A DNA stretch of 64,000 bases from Prochilodus magdalenae (taxonomy: Eukaryota > Chordata > Actinopteri > Characiformes > Prochilodontidae). Both the position numbers and the translations under genes were made by a program. The notes under the pieces were generated by a model. That model worked only from the letters and a program-made list of their open reading frames with translations. It searched no databases and was not told where the DNA came from. The stretch lies in contig JAMWET010001886.1 in the NCBI GenBank assembly GCA_024036415.1, positions 313,501 through 377,500 on the forward strand. The letters are read 5' to 3'. Positions 26,771 through 39,147 of the stretch are shown piece after piece (positions within the stretch are counted from its first letter, which is position 1; the number at the start of each line of letters is the position of its first letter).

Positions 26771-28164
26771 TCAGTTGTACAGTTACGTACCCTTACAATA
26801 ACGTATCCCTTGACTCTAACATTGAACGTTTTATTGATATTTTATTGAATTTATTGATAAACTCCTTCCTGGTGTGTTATTCTTTTTTGTCAATGAGTAC
26901 ACAAGCTGGACAACAACATTTTAAGTCTGCCTTTTTCCCCTTTAAGACCATTCAAAGCAGCATTATGTAGCAATTTTATCTCAAAATAACAGCTTCATCA
27001 TTTTGACGGTGTTGCTGACTTATAATAAGGACAATGGCAATAATACCAAATATCTCAATCATTGTCATCACCCGAGCACAGAAAGCTCGCTATAGCGCTA
27101 TGTAACTTTTGGATTAGTATTCACGGATGCCATAAGTTGTCTGACCCTACAACTCTCTAGTTGTACAGGTTCTGGGTTTGTGTTTGACCACAATGTCGCA
27201 GTTCTGTTTGATTCTCTACACTACAGGAAACATGTCTCCCACATTCCAGATCAGATATTGATTTAGAAAATCACTAATGACCTCCAGAAGCCTATTTTTA
27301 GAACCATGCTCACTGGCATTTCACCCCAGCCACCGTTCAGTCTTTCTATAGGTCAGTAGAGAGTGGGTTTGGCTCTCTGCCAGTCTGTATCTGTGTTGTC
27401 CTGTGTGTTTGCCACTTGACCTTGCTCTGATGAAGCAGACACTCACTGTATCTGCCAGTACAGCTAGAACCCAACCTTCTGCTTAAACCTGCTGTACATG
27501 AGGGGATGCTGATTTAGAAAGTAACTGGAGGGGCCTCTTATTTATTTCCAGCTATTTTGGCCACCTGCTGTAATATCACTCTGTCTAGTATGTCACTACG
27601 GTTCGATCTCTTGTAAAATTGTCTTTGCTGTGGTGCTGAATTCGACTCCATGTGTGCATGTCATTCTGGCTTATGGAAACCATGGATTACACTTGCGATT
27701 TTGGTTATTTAAACACAGAACCAACGGTGTTGTTGATCGGGGTTCCTTTATATGGAAAAGCTTGTTACTTAATCGGTAGGAAACCGGATGTCACAACCAT
27801 GGGAAAATGGCACACAAAGTCACCTGAAAGGTAGTAAACTAGGGTTTTATGTTTTGCTACATTCAGCTTGGTGATCCTAACTGAATCAGTTTTGTACATG
27901 CTCTATAAAGTTTCACCAGTCTTAAGTCAGAATTAAGCCACGAATCATTCAGCATCTCTGAAATGAATTTGTATTGATTATAATAACTATATTAATGTCT
28001 GGAACAAGCGTGTTGTACTGTGTAAATAGTTTATGCAGTTACATGTATATATTCAGTGTTATATAAATAAGAGTCTTAGCCAGAATAATAAAATCATTGT
28101 GACATCTAAGACGACATCCGAGATATCACCATGCACTGTATGCATATTTAGAGAATATACTCAC

Positions 28165-28269
28165 CATACTGACAGCTCGGGCCATTAAAGCCAGCAGGGC
28201 AGTCACAAAGCTGTGAAGATCCTTCTTTGCATTGGCCCCCATTGAAACAGACACCATAGCTGCAGACGG
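28165..28269 (-). CDS. megf6: megf6 exon 4, first EGF-like domain
   Basis: This 105-nt exon encodes residues 112-146 plus one base of codon 147. It holds one EGF-like domain with six cysteines (C114, C119, C125, C133, C135, C144) in the usual C-x4-C-x5-C-x7-C-x-C-x8-C pattern. Recognisable pieces are VCFNGGQC, LCDCPAGF and GPSCQY. Human MEGF6 has LCFHGGRC, PCHCPPGF and GPRCQYD here. The acceptor is TTTCTTGTAG and the donor is GTGAGT, and both introns are phase 1. The terminal G plus an expected AT in the next exon would give Asp, the first residue of the calcium-binding DVDEC start seen in the family. Exon 4 is 19.7 kb from exon 3. I found no further EGF exon in the 28 kb to its left, so the remaining ~30 exons presumably lie outside the window. 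Confidence 0.9.
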
Positions 28270-29584
28270 CTACAAGAAAGAACAAACAGATACCGGCAAT
28301 GAGAAAACTTCAGGCAGCTGTCACATGACGTAATCAAGTCCCGTGTCAGCCGCTTGGGCCTCATTCCCTCCTTGTGTTATCATCGACCTGTCCACACTTG
28401 ATACAGCCAGGCGCTTGATGTCTGTCCGCTTCATTGGAAAACATCGGGCCTCGGCACTGCTCTACCTACAGGATACGCAGCTCTGAGCTTACTCTTCAAA
28501 TGATTAGGAGTGCCTTCCAGGCACAGGGCCAGATCTCAAATCCTAAAAATTCCTAATGGTACAGTACTTAAAAGTCAGAGGACATCCTCTGTTTATTCAA
28601 TCCCCAGTCAAAACAGTGATTCAGAACAAGTTATTACTTTTTCAGCTTCAGCAAAAAAAGTTAAACACAAAAAATGACACAGAATCAACTAAATATAATG
28701 CAGTATCACCGGCGGTGGATCCACAGGGGGCTAGCCACGTTCAGAGCACCTGAAGAAGCACTAGAGACTTTAATAATGATGATAATAATGATAGTTGTTG
28801 TTATTAGTGCAATAAAGTGCCAAAGAGTAGTGTGTTGGGCTACTCTGTGGCTATGGGGCGTTGAATAGTGCCTACCATCACTTGGAAGAGCGTGGGTATG
28901 TATCACCTGCCTGCCATTCTGAACAGTGAGTCTCCTTTGCTGCCGTATTCAATTAGAAAAGCGTTCACTTGAAGCACAATGTTTCCAGCATCTCCTTCTT
29001 TGTCAGGACATTACATTGGTGTCAGAAGTGGGAACGGCCTCCTAGTGGTCTGAAGGGGAATGGCACTAAGACAAACTGTAAACTGAGGTGTGTTACATCC
29101 TCAGTTCTTTTAGTTTCTTGTTTTCAAAGAAATGGATATTTTTCCCCATACCTTCAAAGTCTTAGAAGTTGGTTGTATTATCTGCTTTACAATAAACTGT
29201 TGATCAGATGGAGAGAGTTTGGTGGGCCATCAGGCCCTGCACGGTTCTCAATATCTTTTTTCCTCTTATGTTTCTTTAGACTTTCAATTTTAGCATTCAC
29301 GTGGATTACATTATATCTATCTCCCTGAAACATCAATAACTCATACCTGAGTGGAACTTATGTAGATGATGTGTGGTCCATGATTTTTGCACTAGTACTA
29401 TATGTTCTATGGATCTCTCTCAGGTGGGGTTCTCCAGGGTTTTTTTTTTTTTACCTGAGCAGAGCATACAGGCTGTGTCATGCTCAGAAACTTAATCCAC
29501 TACAGGAATGCCTAATGTCTTCTGTTATTTTGATATCTGAAATGAAGCATAGAGATCAAAGGTGAACATCTGTTTCATTATTTA

Positions 29585-29950
29585 CTATACACTGACTTGC
29601 CAGTTTATCAGCCTATTAACGGTCATTTATTATGAAATGTCTACCATATTAATGAACTTCCTAGGCTTGCAGTTACTGACTGCACATTTTGCTGCATAAT
29701 TTATTATCCTGTTCTTCATACATCAATAAAAACCATCATAGGCCAGGTATTATTAAATGGGACTGTTGTAATGACTGTACTAACATTGGCTATGCAGTGG
29801 CATGGTAGTGTGTGTTGCACTGGTACAAGTGTACCAGGTATAACAGTGCTGCTGGGGTTTTTAACCACACCGCTACAGGTTAAGAACATCCTGCCAACTG
29901 AATATCCAGCCAATACTGCCCTGCGGTCAGAAACTTCCCACTGATGAAAA
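29585..29950. mobile_element. dispersed fish repeat, diverged copy
   Basis: Shares CAGTTTATCAGCC, GTTACTGACTGCA, GCCAGGTATTATTAAATGGG, ATGGTAGTGTGTGTTGCACT, CAGTGCTGCTGGGGTTTTTA and ATATCCAGCCAATACTG with the same widespread fish family as 390-850. Confidence 0.55.
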
Positions 29951-30604
29951 ATACTGAATTGCAATTCGATTACAGTGAACTACGAAGTGTGCAAACTAAA
30001 CAAAGTGCCCAATCCAATAGAGGGAAAAGAATTCCAGGTAAAGAGAGAACAGACAATAGAGAAATGCAAGCTGTTAGTAAGCAACTCTTACGGCCAGACA
30101 CGCCTGACTGCCCTCAAGCTACGCATTCTTTCTTTCTTGTGCACTGTAACCACAAATGCACACATGAACACACAGTCCTCTGGACATTCTGCATCTCCTG
30201 GGCAAAAGAGGCAGATGTCACATTCCATAAACCTGCATCACTCAAACTAAATGACTCTCGATTAGCCTGTACGTGTCTCAGGTGTATGCCCTGGTTACTT
30301 GTATCAGCGAAGGAACCTCTCGCTCACCTCGCTCTCTAAAATCTAGTGTGGCTAAAATGAGACTCTGCCTGCGTATTATGGTTTTGTGCATATGTAGCTT
30401 TTTACTATCTCACATTAATAACAGTCCTTATATTGTTCTGCTATCTAAATCATTTTTAAAGATATATACTGTTATATATACTATTTTTCTATTCTATACT
30501 ATTACTTTCTCGGTAGAATGGACCATATACCCCATAATGCTACTTTTTCTTTCCTGCACCCAAATACCAATACTGATATTCATCTGGTGTTTTTCTAAAT
30601 AAAC

Positions 30605-30639
<35 letters not shown>
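30605..30639 (+). repeat. (AAT)n microsatellite
   Basis: About eleven AAT units, followed by the sequence ATATAGCGCTTTTCAAG, which resembles a short interspersed-repeat end. Confidence 0.9.
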
Positions 30640-30641
<2 letters not shown>

Positions 30642-30789
30642 ATTCTTATATAGCGCTTTTCAAGAACTGAAAGACGCTTACAACTGTTAGTTCAGAAGAG
30701 TACACAATTATCAGACAACAACAACAACAAAAAACAAGGCATCAAGGTTATCCTTTTGAGTTATGGGTGGGGCTAAAAGTCTAACAGAG

Positions 30790-30960
30790 CCCTTACTGTG
30801 TGTCGTTGTACTTGACTGACCCAATAGCCAAAGCTGCGGATGCTCAGTGAGCTGTGATGTCCTCCACGAGTCACCCCGCCAGTGCCAGCACCACAGGCCG
30901 ATGGCAGCACGACGCAGGACCACATACACACAGACCACCGCAATGACCATCCCCAACCAT
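30790..30960 (+). mobile_element. Tc1-like fossil 'T' copy 4, fragment
   Basis: A 5' piece only: CTTGACTGACCCAATAGCC, CTCAGTGAGCTGTGATGTCC, then a region equivalent to the arginine-rich RLH..GLHARR part of the transposase. It lies just before the 45-bp minisatellite. Confidence 0.7.
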
Positions 30961-31080
30961 GGACTGGCGGCCTGTCTTGGGTGTTTCCTGCCTTTTGTCC
31001 AAAGAGCACAGGGATCGGCTCCAGCACCCCAAACCTCGGTTGGCTTGGGGTGCTGAAGAAGTACCCGCATTCAGTTGCCA

Positions 31081-31347
31081 TGCAGGGCAGAGTAGCCAGG
31101 GTGAAGCAGCTACGCTCGGGCGGCGTGCAGGGCAGAGTAGCCAGGGTGAAGCAGCTACGCTCGGTCAGCGTGCAGGGCAGAGTAGCCAGGGTGAAGCAGC
31201 TACGCTGGGTCGGCGTGCAGAGCAGAGTAGCCGGGGTGTAGCAACCGTGCTCAGTCGGCTTACACGGCAGAGTAGCTGAGTAGCCAGGGTGGAGCAGCCG
31301 CGTTCAGTCGGCGTGCAGGGCAGAGTACCCATGGTGAGGAAGCCAAG
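31081..31347 (+). repeat. 45-bp minisatellite, ~6 copies
   Basis: Units beginning TGCAGGGCAGAGTAGCCAGG start at 31081, 31126, 31171, 31216 and 31261, exactly 45 bases apart. The fifth is lengthened by 8 bases (internal AGTAGCTG duplication), and a decayed sixth starts at 31314. The repeat is GC-rich compared with its surroundings. Being 15 codons long it keeps an ORF open (repeat RVARVKQLRS), but there is no other sign of coding. Confidence 0.9.
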
Positions 31348-32599
31348 TTAACTAGCAAACTAGAAAAACTGTGAGGGTAAGCTTTCATGCTCCAACTTTT
31401 TACCCACTCTAGAACCCAGTCCCTTTTTACTAGAACCAGGGAAATATAAAATTATAAAAGCAAATGATTTTAATCACAAATATGTAAGTCATTGTTTAAA
31501 TGTGTCATTTGTGAGTTTTTTTGTGTAAATATTAAAAAATAAACAAATTAAAATCACCACCAGAAAGTGAAGAGGTAACAGGTTTGACAGTGTCACTGTC
31601 ATTTATGTATCATGATGCAGAGATCTCCCGAAGTTAGCATGCTAACCAGCTAGCCCCAGCCTGTCTTGTCTCTTAGTACTACAAGATGCGATAGCGAGTC
31701 ACAGTACTGCTGAGTACTGCTGTACTGCCATCATTTGAACATGAGAGGAAGAAGAAGTAGCACTGCTGCCCCAGTGGCGTTATCTAACCTCTTGTCAGTC
31801 GTGAGGATGCTCATGCTCATGGTTAGATCGCTTAGGTCAGGATTTAACTGATCGTTATAACGACTGCCATCCTTGTTCTCGCTCTTGTTGGAGGCGCAGA
31901 TGGCGAGTACAGGGATGACGTTTGATGCTGAACTCACAATGTTTCTTCTAGACTGTTGAGGAGTGAAGGTGGAGGAGGACAGACATTGCTCATATTTGTG
32001 TAGAGTATGAATTCAACAGTTTGCATCATCTTGCTCCTTTGACCATGCTGCACTATGGCTTCTCCATAGCACCTCTAATGTACTGCAGAGACTGTAAATG
32101 GTATATTGTACAGCATGCATCGCAGTTCAGGTACTAAGGCTTTCTCAACCCTCAACTCTTTACGTTCAGTTAGGTACAGAGAGGAACTCAGAGAGGAACC
32201 TGAGAGCTTAGTGCATGGATGCAGAGGAACATGACAAACAGGAAGCATGCTATTTGGCTACATTGGATGTGTGTTCCTCCTAATCTCCACTGGTATGCCA
32301 TGCCTCTGCCCCAGAACTCTTACACACCAGAGCTAGGATGAGCATTCTTCGTCTAATCCAAAATCACACTGTGCGGATAATCCAACTAGACAAGCCGAAG
32401 ATTAATTCCCATTAAAGTCTATATAAAGGAAACAATATAATATCTTTCTTAGTCACAAACTGAACTGATAAACCTGAATAAGTGAGTAAGGAAACATGAG
32501 TGTGGATGCTGACGTGTAAAAAGTTGTGCCAGCCCAGCTGACCTTAAGCTTCCGATCGAGATGGCAAAACTGAAAACATCTAAGTGACTTTGTAAAAGG

Positions 32600-32935
32600 G
32601 ATCATTATATGGGGACACAGATGGCAGGAGCTTCAGGCAGGAAGACTCGTCAACCGGTGATCGTTTCTACAGGGACAGTGGCTAAAGTGACATTAGCACT
32701 AGACCTGTATGAATATTGCTGGGACTTGTGGTTGAAAGCGCACATCTGTGATCTCCATAAACTAGTGCTAGATGTAAGGAAAACAGAGGAACAGTTCAGT
32801 GGTGCACAAACCATAGACTCTGGTCTACAGAGATGTGGAAACAGTGAAATGGTCAGATGAGTCATCCTTCACCATATTCTCCAGCAGTGAATGTGCAGTG
32901 ATGAAGAGAACAGTGCAGGTCTGAATGCTTGACCC
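32600..32935 (+). mobile_element. Tc1-like transposase fossil, third family
   Basis: The reading GRKTRQPVIVSTGTVAKVTL resembles the N-terminal helix-turn-helix of some fish Tc1 transposases. A later frame gives WSDESSFTIFSS, the DES motif region. It is short and shifted between frames. Confidence 0.6.
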
Positions 32936-33220
32936 CTTCAAGGATCATGAAAATGAAGTAACTCATGTGTTCAGGCCTTTGCAGTTACCAGATCTTATTC
33001 TAATGAGCTCTGAAGCTTATGGTAGCCCTAGACCTTAGTAAGTAGTGCACTGGTACCACAGTTGTACCTCTGATACTAATACCAGTATCGGTAATCTTCT
33101 GAGAGCTTCCAAAGCTAACTTTATCTAAATAACCTAAAACTTGTGATATTGTAACTTTTATTGCATGTATTGAATTGGTAAAATCTGTTCTGTGTCACAA
33201 ATAAAACATACTCACCTTCT

Positions 33221-33475
33221 ATATCGTCGCTGTCCAAAGAAAAACATGTATCTCCGTTTTTGTTGATTTTCATTTTTATGCTTCATTTGATCACATGATC
33301 TGCTGTTTACACTGTGTGGGAATTTCATGAAGAATGGACCAACAGAAATGGCCCAGAGCTGCTTGGAAAGACGTCTGGTTCCACTGACTTCCATTCAAAT
33401 TACAGGAGGTTTTTGGCCTCTCTTGAAAAGTAGCCATTTTGGAGATGCCTGTTTTTCTTTGGACAGCGACGATAT
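33221..33475. mobile_element. MITE with ~35-bp inverted ends
   Basis: Ends are ATATCGTCGCTGTCCAAAGA with AAAAC and the complement (33441-33475), with about two mismatches over 35 bases. A related copy in the opposite orientation lies at 17211-17445. No coding. Confidence 0.88.
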
Positions 33476-33494
33476 ATTAAATATAATATATATA

Positions 33495-33875
33495 ACTGCA
33501 CCCAGAAAGAATCAACCGACAGGAATGAAACAGACTGACTCAACAAGCACGACTGTGGGCATTCAGCGAGCAGTGATGCCCTCCATGAGTCATTCTATTA
33601 GTGCCAGCACCACTGGTAGATGGCTGCATGACACTGGACTCTACATGCATGAAGACCATCACAACGACTGGAATGGTGTTGTGCCAGACTGTCATGGAGG
33701 GAGTATCCAAGCTGCATGGGATGGATTATCACATGACATCATTAGGAACCTCTACAACTCCATGCCGAGACGTCTGGCTAATTGCAGTAGCAAAGATGGC
33801 AGCCCAGCGCCATACTGAGAGACACTACTTCTGTATGTGTAGCTTAATAAATATTGGCCATATTCGTCTAAATTT
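33495..33875 (+). mobile_element. Tc1-like fossil 'T' copy 5, internally deleted
   Basis: Keeps the left end (CTGCACCCAGAAAGAATCAA), the ATTCAGCGAGCAGTGATGCC block, and the right part (AACCTCTACAACTCCATGCC). The catalytic middle is gone. It begins about 20 bases after the TIR element at 33221-33475. Confidence 0.75.
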
Positions 33876-35668
33876 TTAATCACCAGTGGCGTGTACATGT
33901 AAGCACTCAGCAACTTCACAGGCTCTGCAAAAGCTGAATGCAGTGGTGTTCCAAAGGTAAACACACCAGCAGACACATTAGTCCAGTTACAGGCATGCTA
34001 TACTAGCTAAAGGCTAAATCAGGCCTTAAGGCTGTCACTACAGTGTAAGTGACTACACAGCCGTTACCATAAGTAGTCTGGCTGACATTCAGGCAAGCGG
34101 CGCCCACTGGCATGTTCATCCTGAACTACTGTGGTTACAGATTCTGCCTTGAGCATTTCACTGCTTCACCCATCATCAAGTGCCAGTACTGGTAACATTA
34201 CAGACACGGCATCAGTACAACACTATTACTAAGACACTGTATGTTGGTTGTTCCTGTAAACTGGTAACCAATCTGCATTATTCTGTAATATTACTAATTA
34301 TCTCTGGTCCTGGTGGGTGGAACCTCCAGTCATACAGAAACGTTCAAATAGCAGATCTCCATTTGGGTCCTATGACCCTATTCTAGGGCAAGAGGGAGAA
34401 CAGAAAAGCAAAAAGTCACTGTGTTCAGTTAACAATCTGAAATATGTGAGCTTATCACCAAGGATCACAATTAAACTAATTTAGCAGAAGCATGCTAAAA
34501 CAATGAGTCCGTTTCATATCAGCAGAATTAAACCAGTGCAGATGTCAGTCGTCTCCCCTCTTCATCACTGATAAGAGCTCAAACACCTGCCTAACTCTGA
34601 ACCTCACACGCTACACAACCCAGCCAATTTCCTAGTCCAATTACGCCACAGTGTAGGCCAACTTCTCTCAGTCTCCGGCTCTCTTTTGGGTTGATATCTG
34701 ATGGACCTCTGAGATGGATCATGCAATAAAGCTGTAGCTGAACTGAATTGGCACTGAATAGAAAACAATGGAGTCTCTTAAAAATTCATAATTCCTTCAT
34801 TAGACTTCGATGCCTGTCAAACACTAGGGAACAAATAATGGATAACGTGACGTAACGTGACGTAAATAACGTAGAAAATTAATAAACTAATAAATAATAG
34901 CTTCCAAATGATTATTAAAAGCACATATTGAAGATATATCATGTATCTTTTGGGCCAAGAGTGGTAAAACAGTGTGAGGTTGTTTTATGACCCGCTAAGT
35001 CTTTAATATATTACATTACTGGAAACCAACAAACAGAACTTGCTCAACCGTATTAACAAAAGTTAGATCTAATTCTCCTAAACGTCCGGCACAGTGTTCG
35101 GCGTGAGGACAGCACAGTGCAAAAAGACCTGTGAAGCAGATCAAGATAATACGGTTTGGATCTAATTGTCTCCAACCAAGACCATGACATCACTCGCAGC
35201 TGCAACTAGCCATCCCATCTTTCCTGTGCTGAGAACCAGCCCTGGGCTCCAGACAGGAAGACCAGACACCCCCTCCTCACTGCACTAAAGGAAGAGTGGG
35301 AAATCTAAAGTTTGTCCCTCTATCCCTCCACTTCGAGGTGGGAAACACACAGACCTCTGGCAGCTGACCAGTACATTCTTGGGCCCCCTGCTCCATGTCA
35401 CTGGATAATCTGTCTTGAAATGATTCGCTTACTGCATATACTGGAAGCATGTTTGCATCAGGTCCCATGATTTCCCACCCTTTCGCATTAAAGGCACCTT
35501 GACTGGTGGATTAGGAGCATCCTTGGGTCTAGAAACTGTCAGTGGGCCTATGAGGGGTTTACAGAGCATGCACAGAACCACCGTGATACACTCATGATTT
35601 AAAGAAATTCCATAATTGCAGGAAAATGAGTCTTTAAGGTGATCATATGTACATGTCCCCATCACCAC

Positions 35669-35712
35669 AGAGGTGCTGTATCACCACCACAAGCTGGTGA
35701 TACAGCACCTCT
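35669..35712. repeat. inverted repeat at left edge of 27-bp array
   Basis: A 17-base inverted copy of the repeat core (AGAGGTGCTGTATCACC, 35669-35685) faces the first direct unit (GGTGATACAGCACCTCT, 35696-35712) across a 10-base spacer. Together they form a perfect hairpin at the array boundary. Confidence 0.9.
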
Positions 35713-37446
35713 AAATTTCCATGGTGATATAGCACCTCTACTTCTCCATGGTGATACAGCACCTCTACTTCTCCATGGTGATACAGCACCTCTACTTCTC
35801 CATGGTGATACAGCACCTCTACTTCTCCATGGTGATACAGCACCTCTACTTCTCCATGGTGATACAGCACCTCTACCTCTCCATGGTGATACAGCACCTC
35901 TACTTTTCCATGGTGATACAGCACCTCTACTTTTCCATGGTGATACAGCACCTCTACTTCTCCATGGTGATACAGCACCTCTACTTTTCCATGGTGATAC
36001 AGCACCTCTACTTCTCCATGGTGATACAGCACCTCTACTTCTCCATGGTGATACAGCACCTCTACTTCTCCATGGTGATACAGCACCTCTACTTTTCCAT
36101 GGTGATACAGCACCTCTACTTCTCCATGGTGATACAGCACCTCTACATCTCCATGGTGATACAGCACCTCTACTTTTCCATGGTGATACAGCACCTCTAC
36201 TTCTCCATGGTGATACAGCACCTCTACTTCTCCATGGTGATACAGCACCTCTACTTTTCCATTGTGATCCAGCACCTCTACTTCTCCATTGTGATCCAGC
36301 ACCTCTACTTTTCCATGGTGATACAGCACATTTACTTTTCCATGGTGATACAGCACCTCTACTTCTCCATGGTGATACAGCACCTCTAAATTTCCACGGT
36401 GATACAGCACCTCTAAATTTCCACGGTGATACAGCACCTCTACCTCTCCATGGTGATACAGCACCTTTACTTTTCCATTGTGATACAGCACCTCTACTTC
36501 TCCATGGTGATACAGCACCTCTACTTCTCCATGGTGATACAGCACCTCTACTTCTCCATGGTAATACAGCACCTTTACTTTTCCATTGTGATACAGCACC
36601 TCTAAATTTCCACGGTGATACAGCACCTCTACCTCTCCATGGTGATACAGCACCTTTACTTTTCCATGGTGATACAGCACCTCTACTTTTCCATGGTGAT
36701 ACAGCACCTCTACTTCTCCATTGTGATACAGCACCTCTACTTCTCCATTGTGATACAGCACCTCTACTTCTCCATGGTGATACAGCACCTCTACTTTTCC
36801 ATGGTGATACAGCACCTCTACTTCTCCATGGTGATACAGCACCTCTACTTCTCCATGGTGATACAGCACCTCTACTTCTGCATGGTGATACAGCACCTTT
36901 ACTTTTCCATGGTGATACAGCACCTCTACTGTTCCATGGTTATACAGCACCTCTACTTTTCTATGGTGATACAGCACCTCTACTTTTCCATGGTGATACA
37001 GCACCTCTACTTCTCCATGGTGATACAGCACCTCTACTTCTCCATGGGGATACAGCACCTCTACTTTTCCATGGTGATACAGCACCTCTACTTCTCCATG
37101 GTGATACAGCACCTCTACTTCTCCATGGTGATACAGCACCTCTACCTCTCCACAGTGATACAGCACCTCTACTTCTCCATGGTGATACAGCACCTCTACT
37201 TTTCCATGGTGATTCAGCACCTCTACTTTTCCATGGTGATACAGCACCTCTACTTTTCCATGGTGATTCAGCACCTCTACTTTTCCATGGTGATTCAGCA
37301 CCTCTACTTTTCCATGGTGATTCAGCACCTCTACTTTTCCATGGTTATACAGCACCTCTACTTTTCTATGGTGATACAGCACCTCTACTTTTCCATGGTT
37401 ATACAGCACCTCTACTTTTCCATGGTGATACAGCACCTCTACTTTT
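35696..37446 (+). repeat. 27-bp minisatellite, ~65 copies, in megf6 intron 3
   Basis: This is a tandem array of a 27-base unit with core GGTGATACAGCACCTCTAC followed by a variable TTCTCCAT-like part. It spans 1751 bases, about 65 units, with no frame-changing slippage. Because 27 is divisible by three and the unit lacks stops in several frames, it opens a 616-codon plus-strand ORF (repeat GDTAPLLLH), a 597-codon minus-strand ORF (repeat VEVLYHHGE) and shorter ORFs in a third frame (MVIQHLYFS). Unit variants recur at multiples of 27: CCACGG at 36421 and 36610 (seven units apart) and GGTTATAC at 36938 and 37343 (fifteen units), so blocks have been duplicated by unequal exchange. The ORFs look like by-products: no promoter or splice context is visible and both strands are equally open. 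Confidence 0.95.
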
Positions 37447-38302
37447 AACAGCGTCTAATAATCATTCGGGAAATGAAGACACCAACTGAGCCAGTTTTGA
37501 CGGAGTCATTTCTCGTCTATTATTTGTTACTGAAGTCTTCAGCTGCACATGCCTCACGCAGTTTCAATGGGAGACGGTTCTGGACTGCACACAAGCCAGT
37601 TCAGCACCTGCAATCCCTGATCACGCAGTTATGCTTTGTATCACTTACAGGATGTGGCTTTGGCATGGTCAAGTTAGCATGAACATCCTTTCAAAGGACA
37701 CTGTCTAGAAGGCAGCATATGTAGCTCTGAAATGTATGTATACCTTTCACTAGTATGGTGCTTTCATAGATATGCTAACCATGGGGGCTAATGCACTCCC
37801 ATAGTACTATAGACCCTGGCTCTTGAACTTTATAATGGTTACAGTCTGGGTGGTCAGTGTCTTCTCTGGCCTGGAGCCAACGGCATCCAACAACCCCTAT
37901 AGTCAGAGGAGCTTAAGTCTAAAAGAAGTTGGTGGCATTTGTTGCACAGTATAACGGGCACTGTGGATAGAGAAGTCCTATCTTGGATTTGTGGATGCAG
38001 CAACGAGGGAAGTTTGTTGACAACAGTTTGTCAGTATTCCCAAAGTATTCCCAATTCCCAAATTACCCATTAAGCATGCACGTTTTTCAAGTGTTCTGTT
38101 GCGGTCTTTGGCCTTCACCTTTACACACACAGAAACGGATCAGGATTGCCTGAATTTTTTGATGGTAGGGCTGAACACCTGAAATCCCTGCAATCTCTTG
38201 ATTGAAGAATGTTGTTCTTATAGTCTTGGATTGTCCAGTGAAGCCCTTTTTGTCAAAGTGGTCACCCCTGACCCCTCGTTGCTTATAAAACACTAGGCCT
38301 TA

Positions 38303-39147
38303 CATGCATGAAGCTTGTATACAAAAGGAAGACTGCAGCACCACTGCAGCTAGCCTCCCACCCATACAGGGCATATACAACAAGAGATGTCGGAGGACAG
38401 CAGTCAACATTTCCTCAGACCACACACCCCAGCCAAACCCTGTTCCAACCTCTGCCACATACCTAACTGCACACTCTGCTACCTCAACATACAGTACTGT
38501 CCTCTCTACTGTCCAGCAGAGAGGATCATTGGATGTAACCTGCCCTCACTTCAGCAGATCTACACCAGCAGGGTGAGGAAGCGTGCTGGCAAAATTACAT
38601 CTGACCCCTCACATCCTGGACACCTCCTCTTCCAGACACTCCCCTCTGGTAGAAGACTGCGGTCCATCAAAACCAGCACAACACGTCATGCTAACAGCTT
38701 TTTCCCCAGAGCTGTAGCGCTCCTCAACCACAGTGAACACCTCCGACTGTAAACCTCAAAAGATACAACTGAACTGTACCAAACCGGACTGAACAGCTAT
38801 TTGCACTCTGCCTATTTGCACTCTGCCTATTTGCACACCTGTACAGATGTTCTCTTTCTGTAAATATTCAGGTCATCTGTAACTTTCTATATATAATATT
38901 TTTCAACTAAATCTGTTTCACATCTCTGAGCTTCTTCAGCTCTTTATTACCTTTAGTACTTTTTACTTTTTTAATTTATCCCCGACCCTATTTATTGTTT
39001 TGTGTAATTTGCCTTTAGTTTAATACTGTAAATAATCTGTGTTCTGTGTTTTTGTTACTTGTCATACGTGTTGCTCTCACCAAGACAAATTCCTTGTATG
39101 TGTAACATACTTGGTGAAATAAAGAGATTCTGATTCTGATTCTGATA
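38303..39147 (+). mobile_element. LINE ORF2 C-terminus and 3'UTR
   Basis: A frame at 38520-38752 reads IYTSRVRKRAGKI, SDPSHPGHLLF, LPSGRRLRSIK and NSFFPRAVALLN, the conserved C-terminal end of L2/CR1-like fish LINE ORF2, ending in a stop at 38750. An earlier frame reads PPIQGIYNKRCRR, showing a frameshift. The 3'UTR ends AATAAAGAGATTCTGATTCT with repeated GATTCT, the usual tail. Confidence 0.88.

Larger units (their letters stand above)
1..28164 (-). other. megf6 intron 4, incomplete
   Basis: Everything left of exon 4 is interpreted as its downstream intron, which should be phase 1 and end at an exon starting with a DVDEC-type calcium-binding EGF. I looked for the reverse complement of that start with a nearby acceptor and found none. 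Apart from the repeats listed separately, these stretches show nothing I can assign: 850-2050, 4560-5612, 6150-7425, 7760-9700, 9990-11220, 11440-12766, 13300-13930, 14600-15480, 16620-17210, 20000-20640, 21165-24140, 24855-26250 and 26780-28164. Confidence 0.6.

Noticed and set aside
35669..37446. CRISPR-like array
   Set aside because: Repeats are directly abutting with no unique spacers, in vertebrate DNA.
35639..37489. 616-codon plus ORF and 597-codon minus ORF as possible novel repeat proteins
   Set aside because: Both strands and several frames are open only because the 27-bp unit lacks stops. It sits inside a megf6 intron without splice or promoter context.
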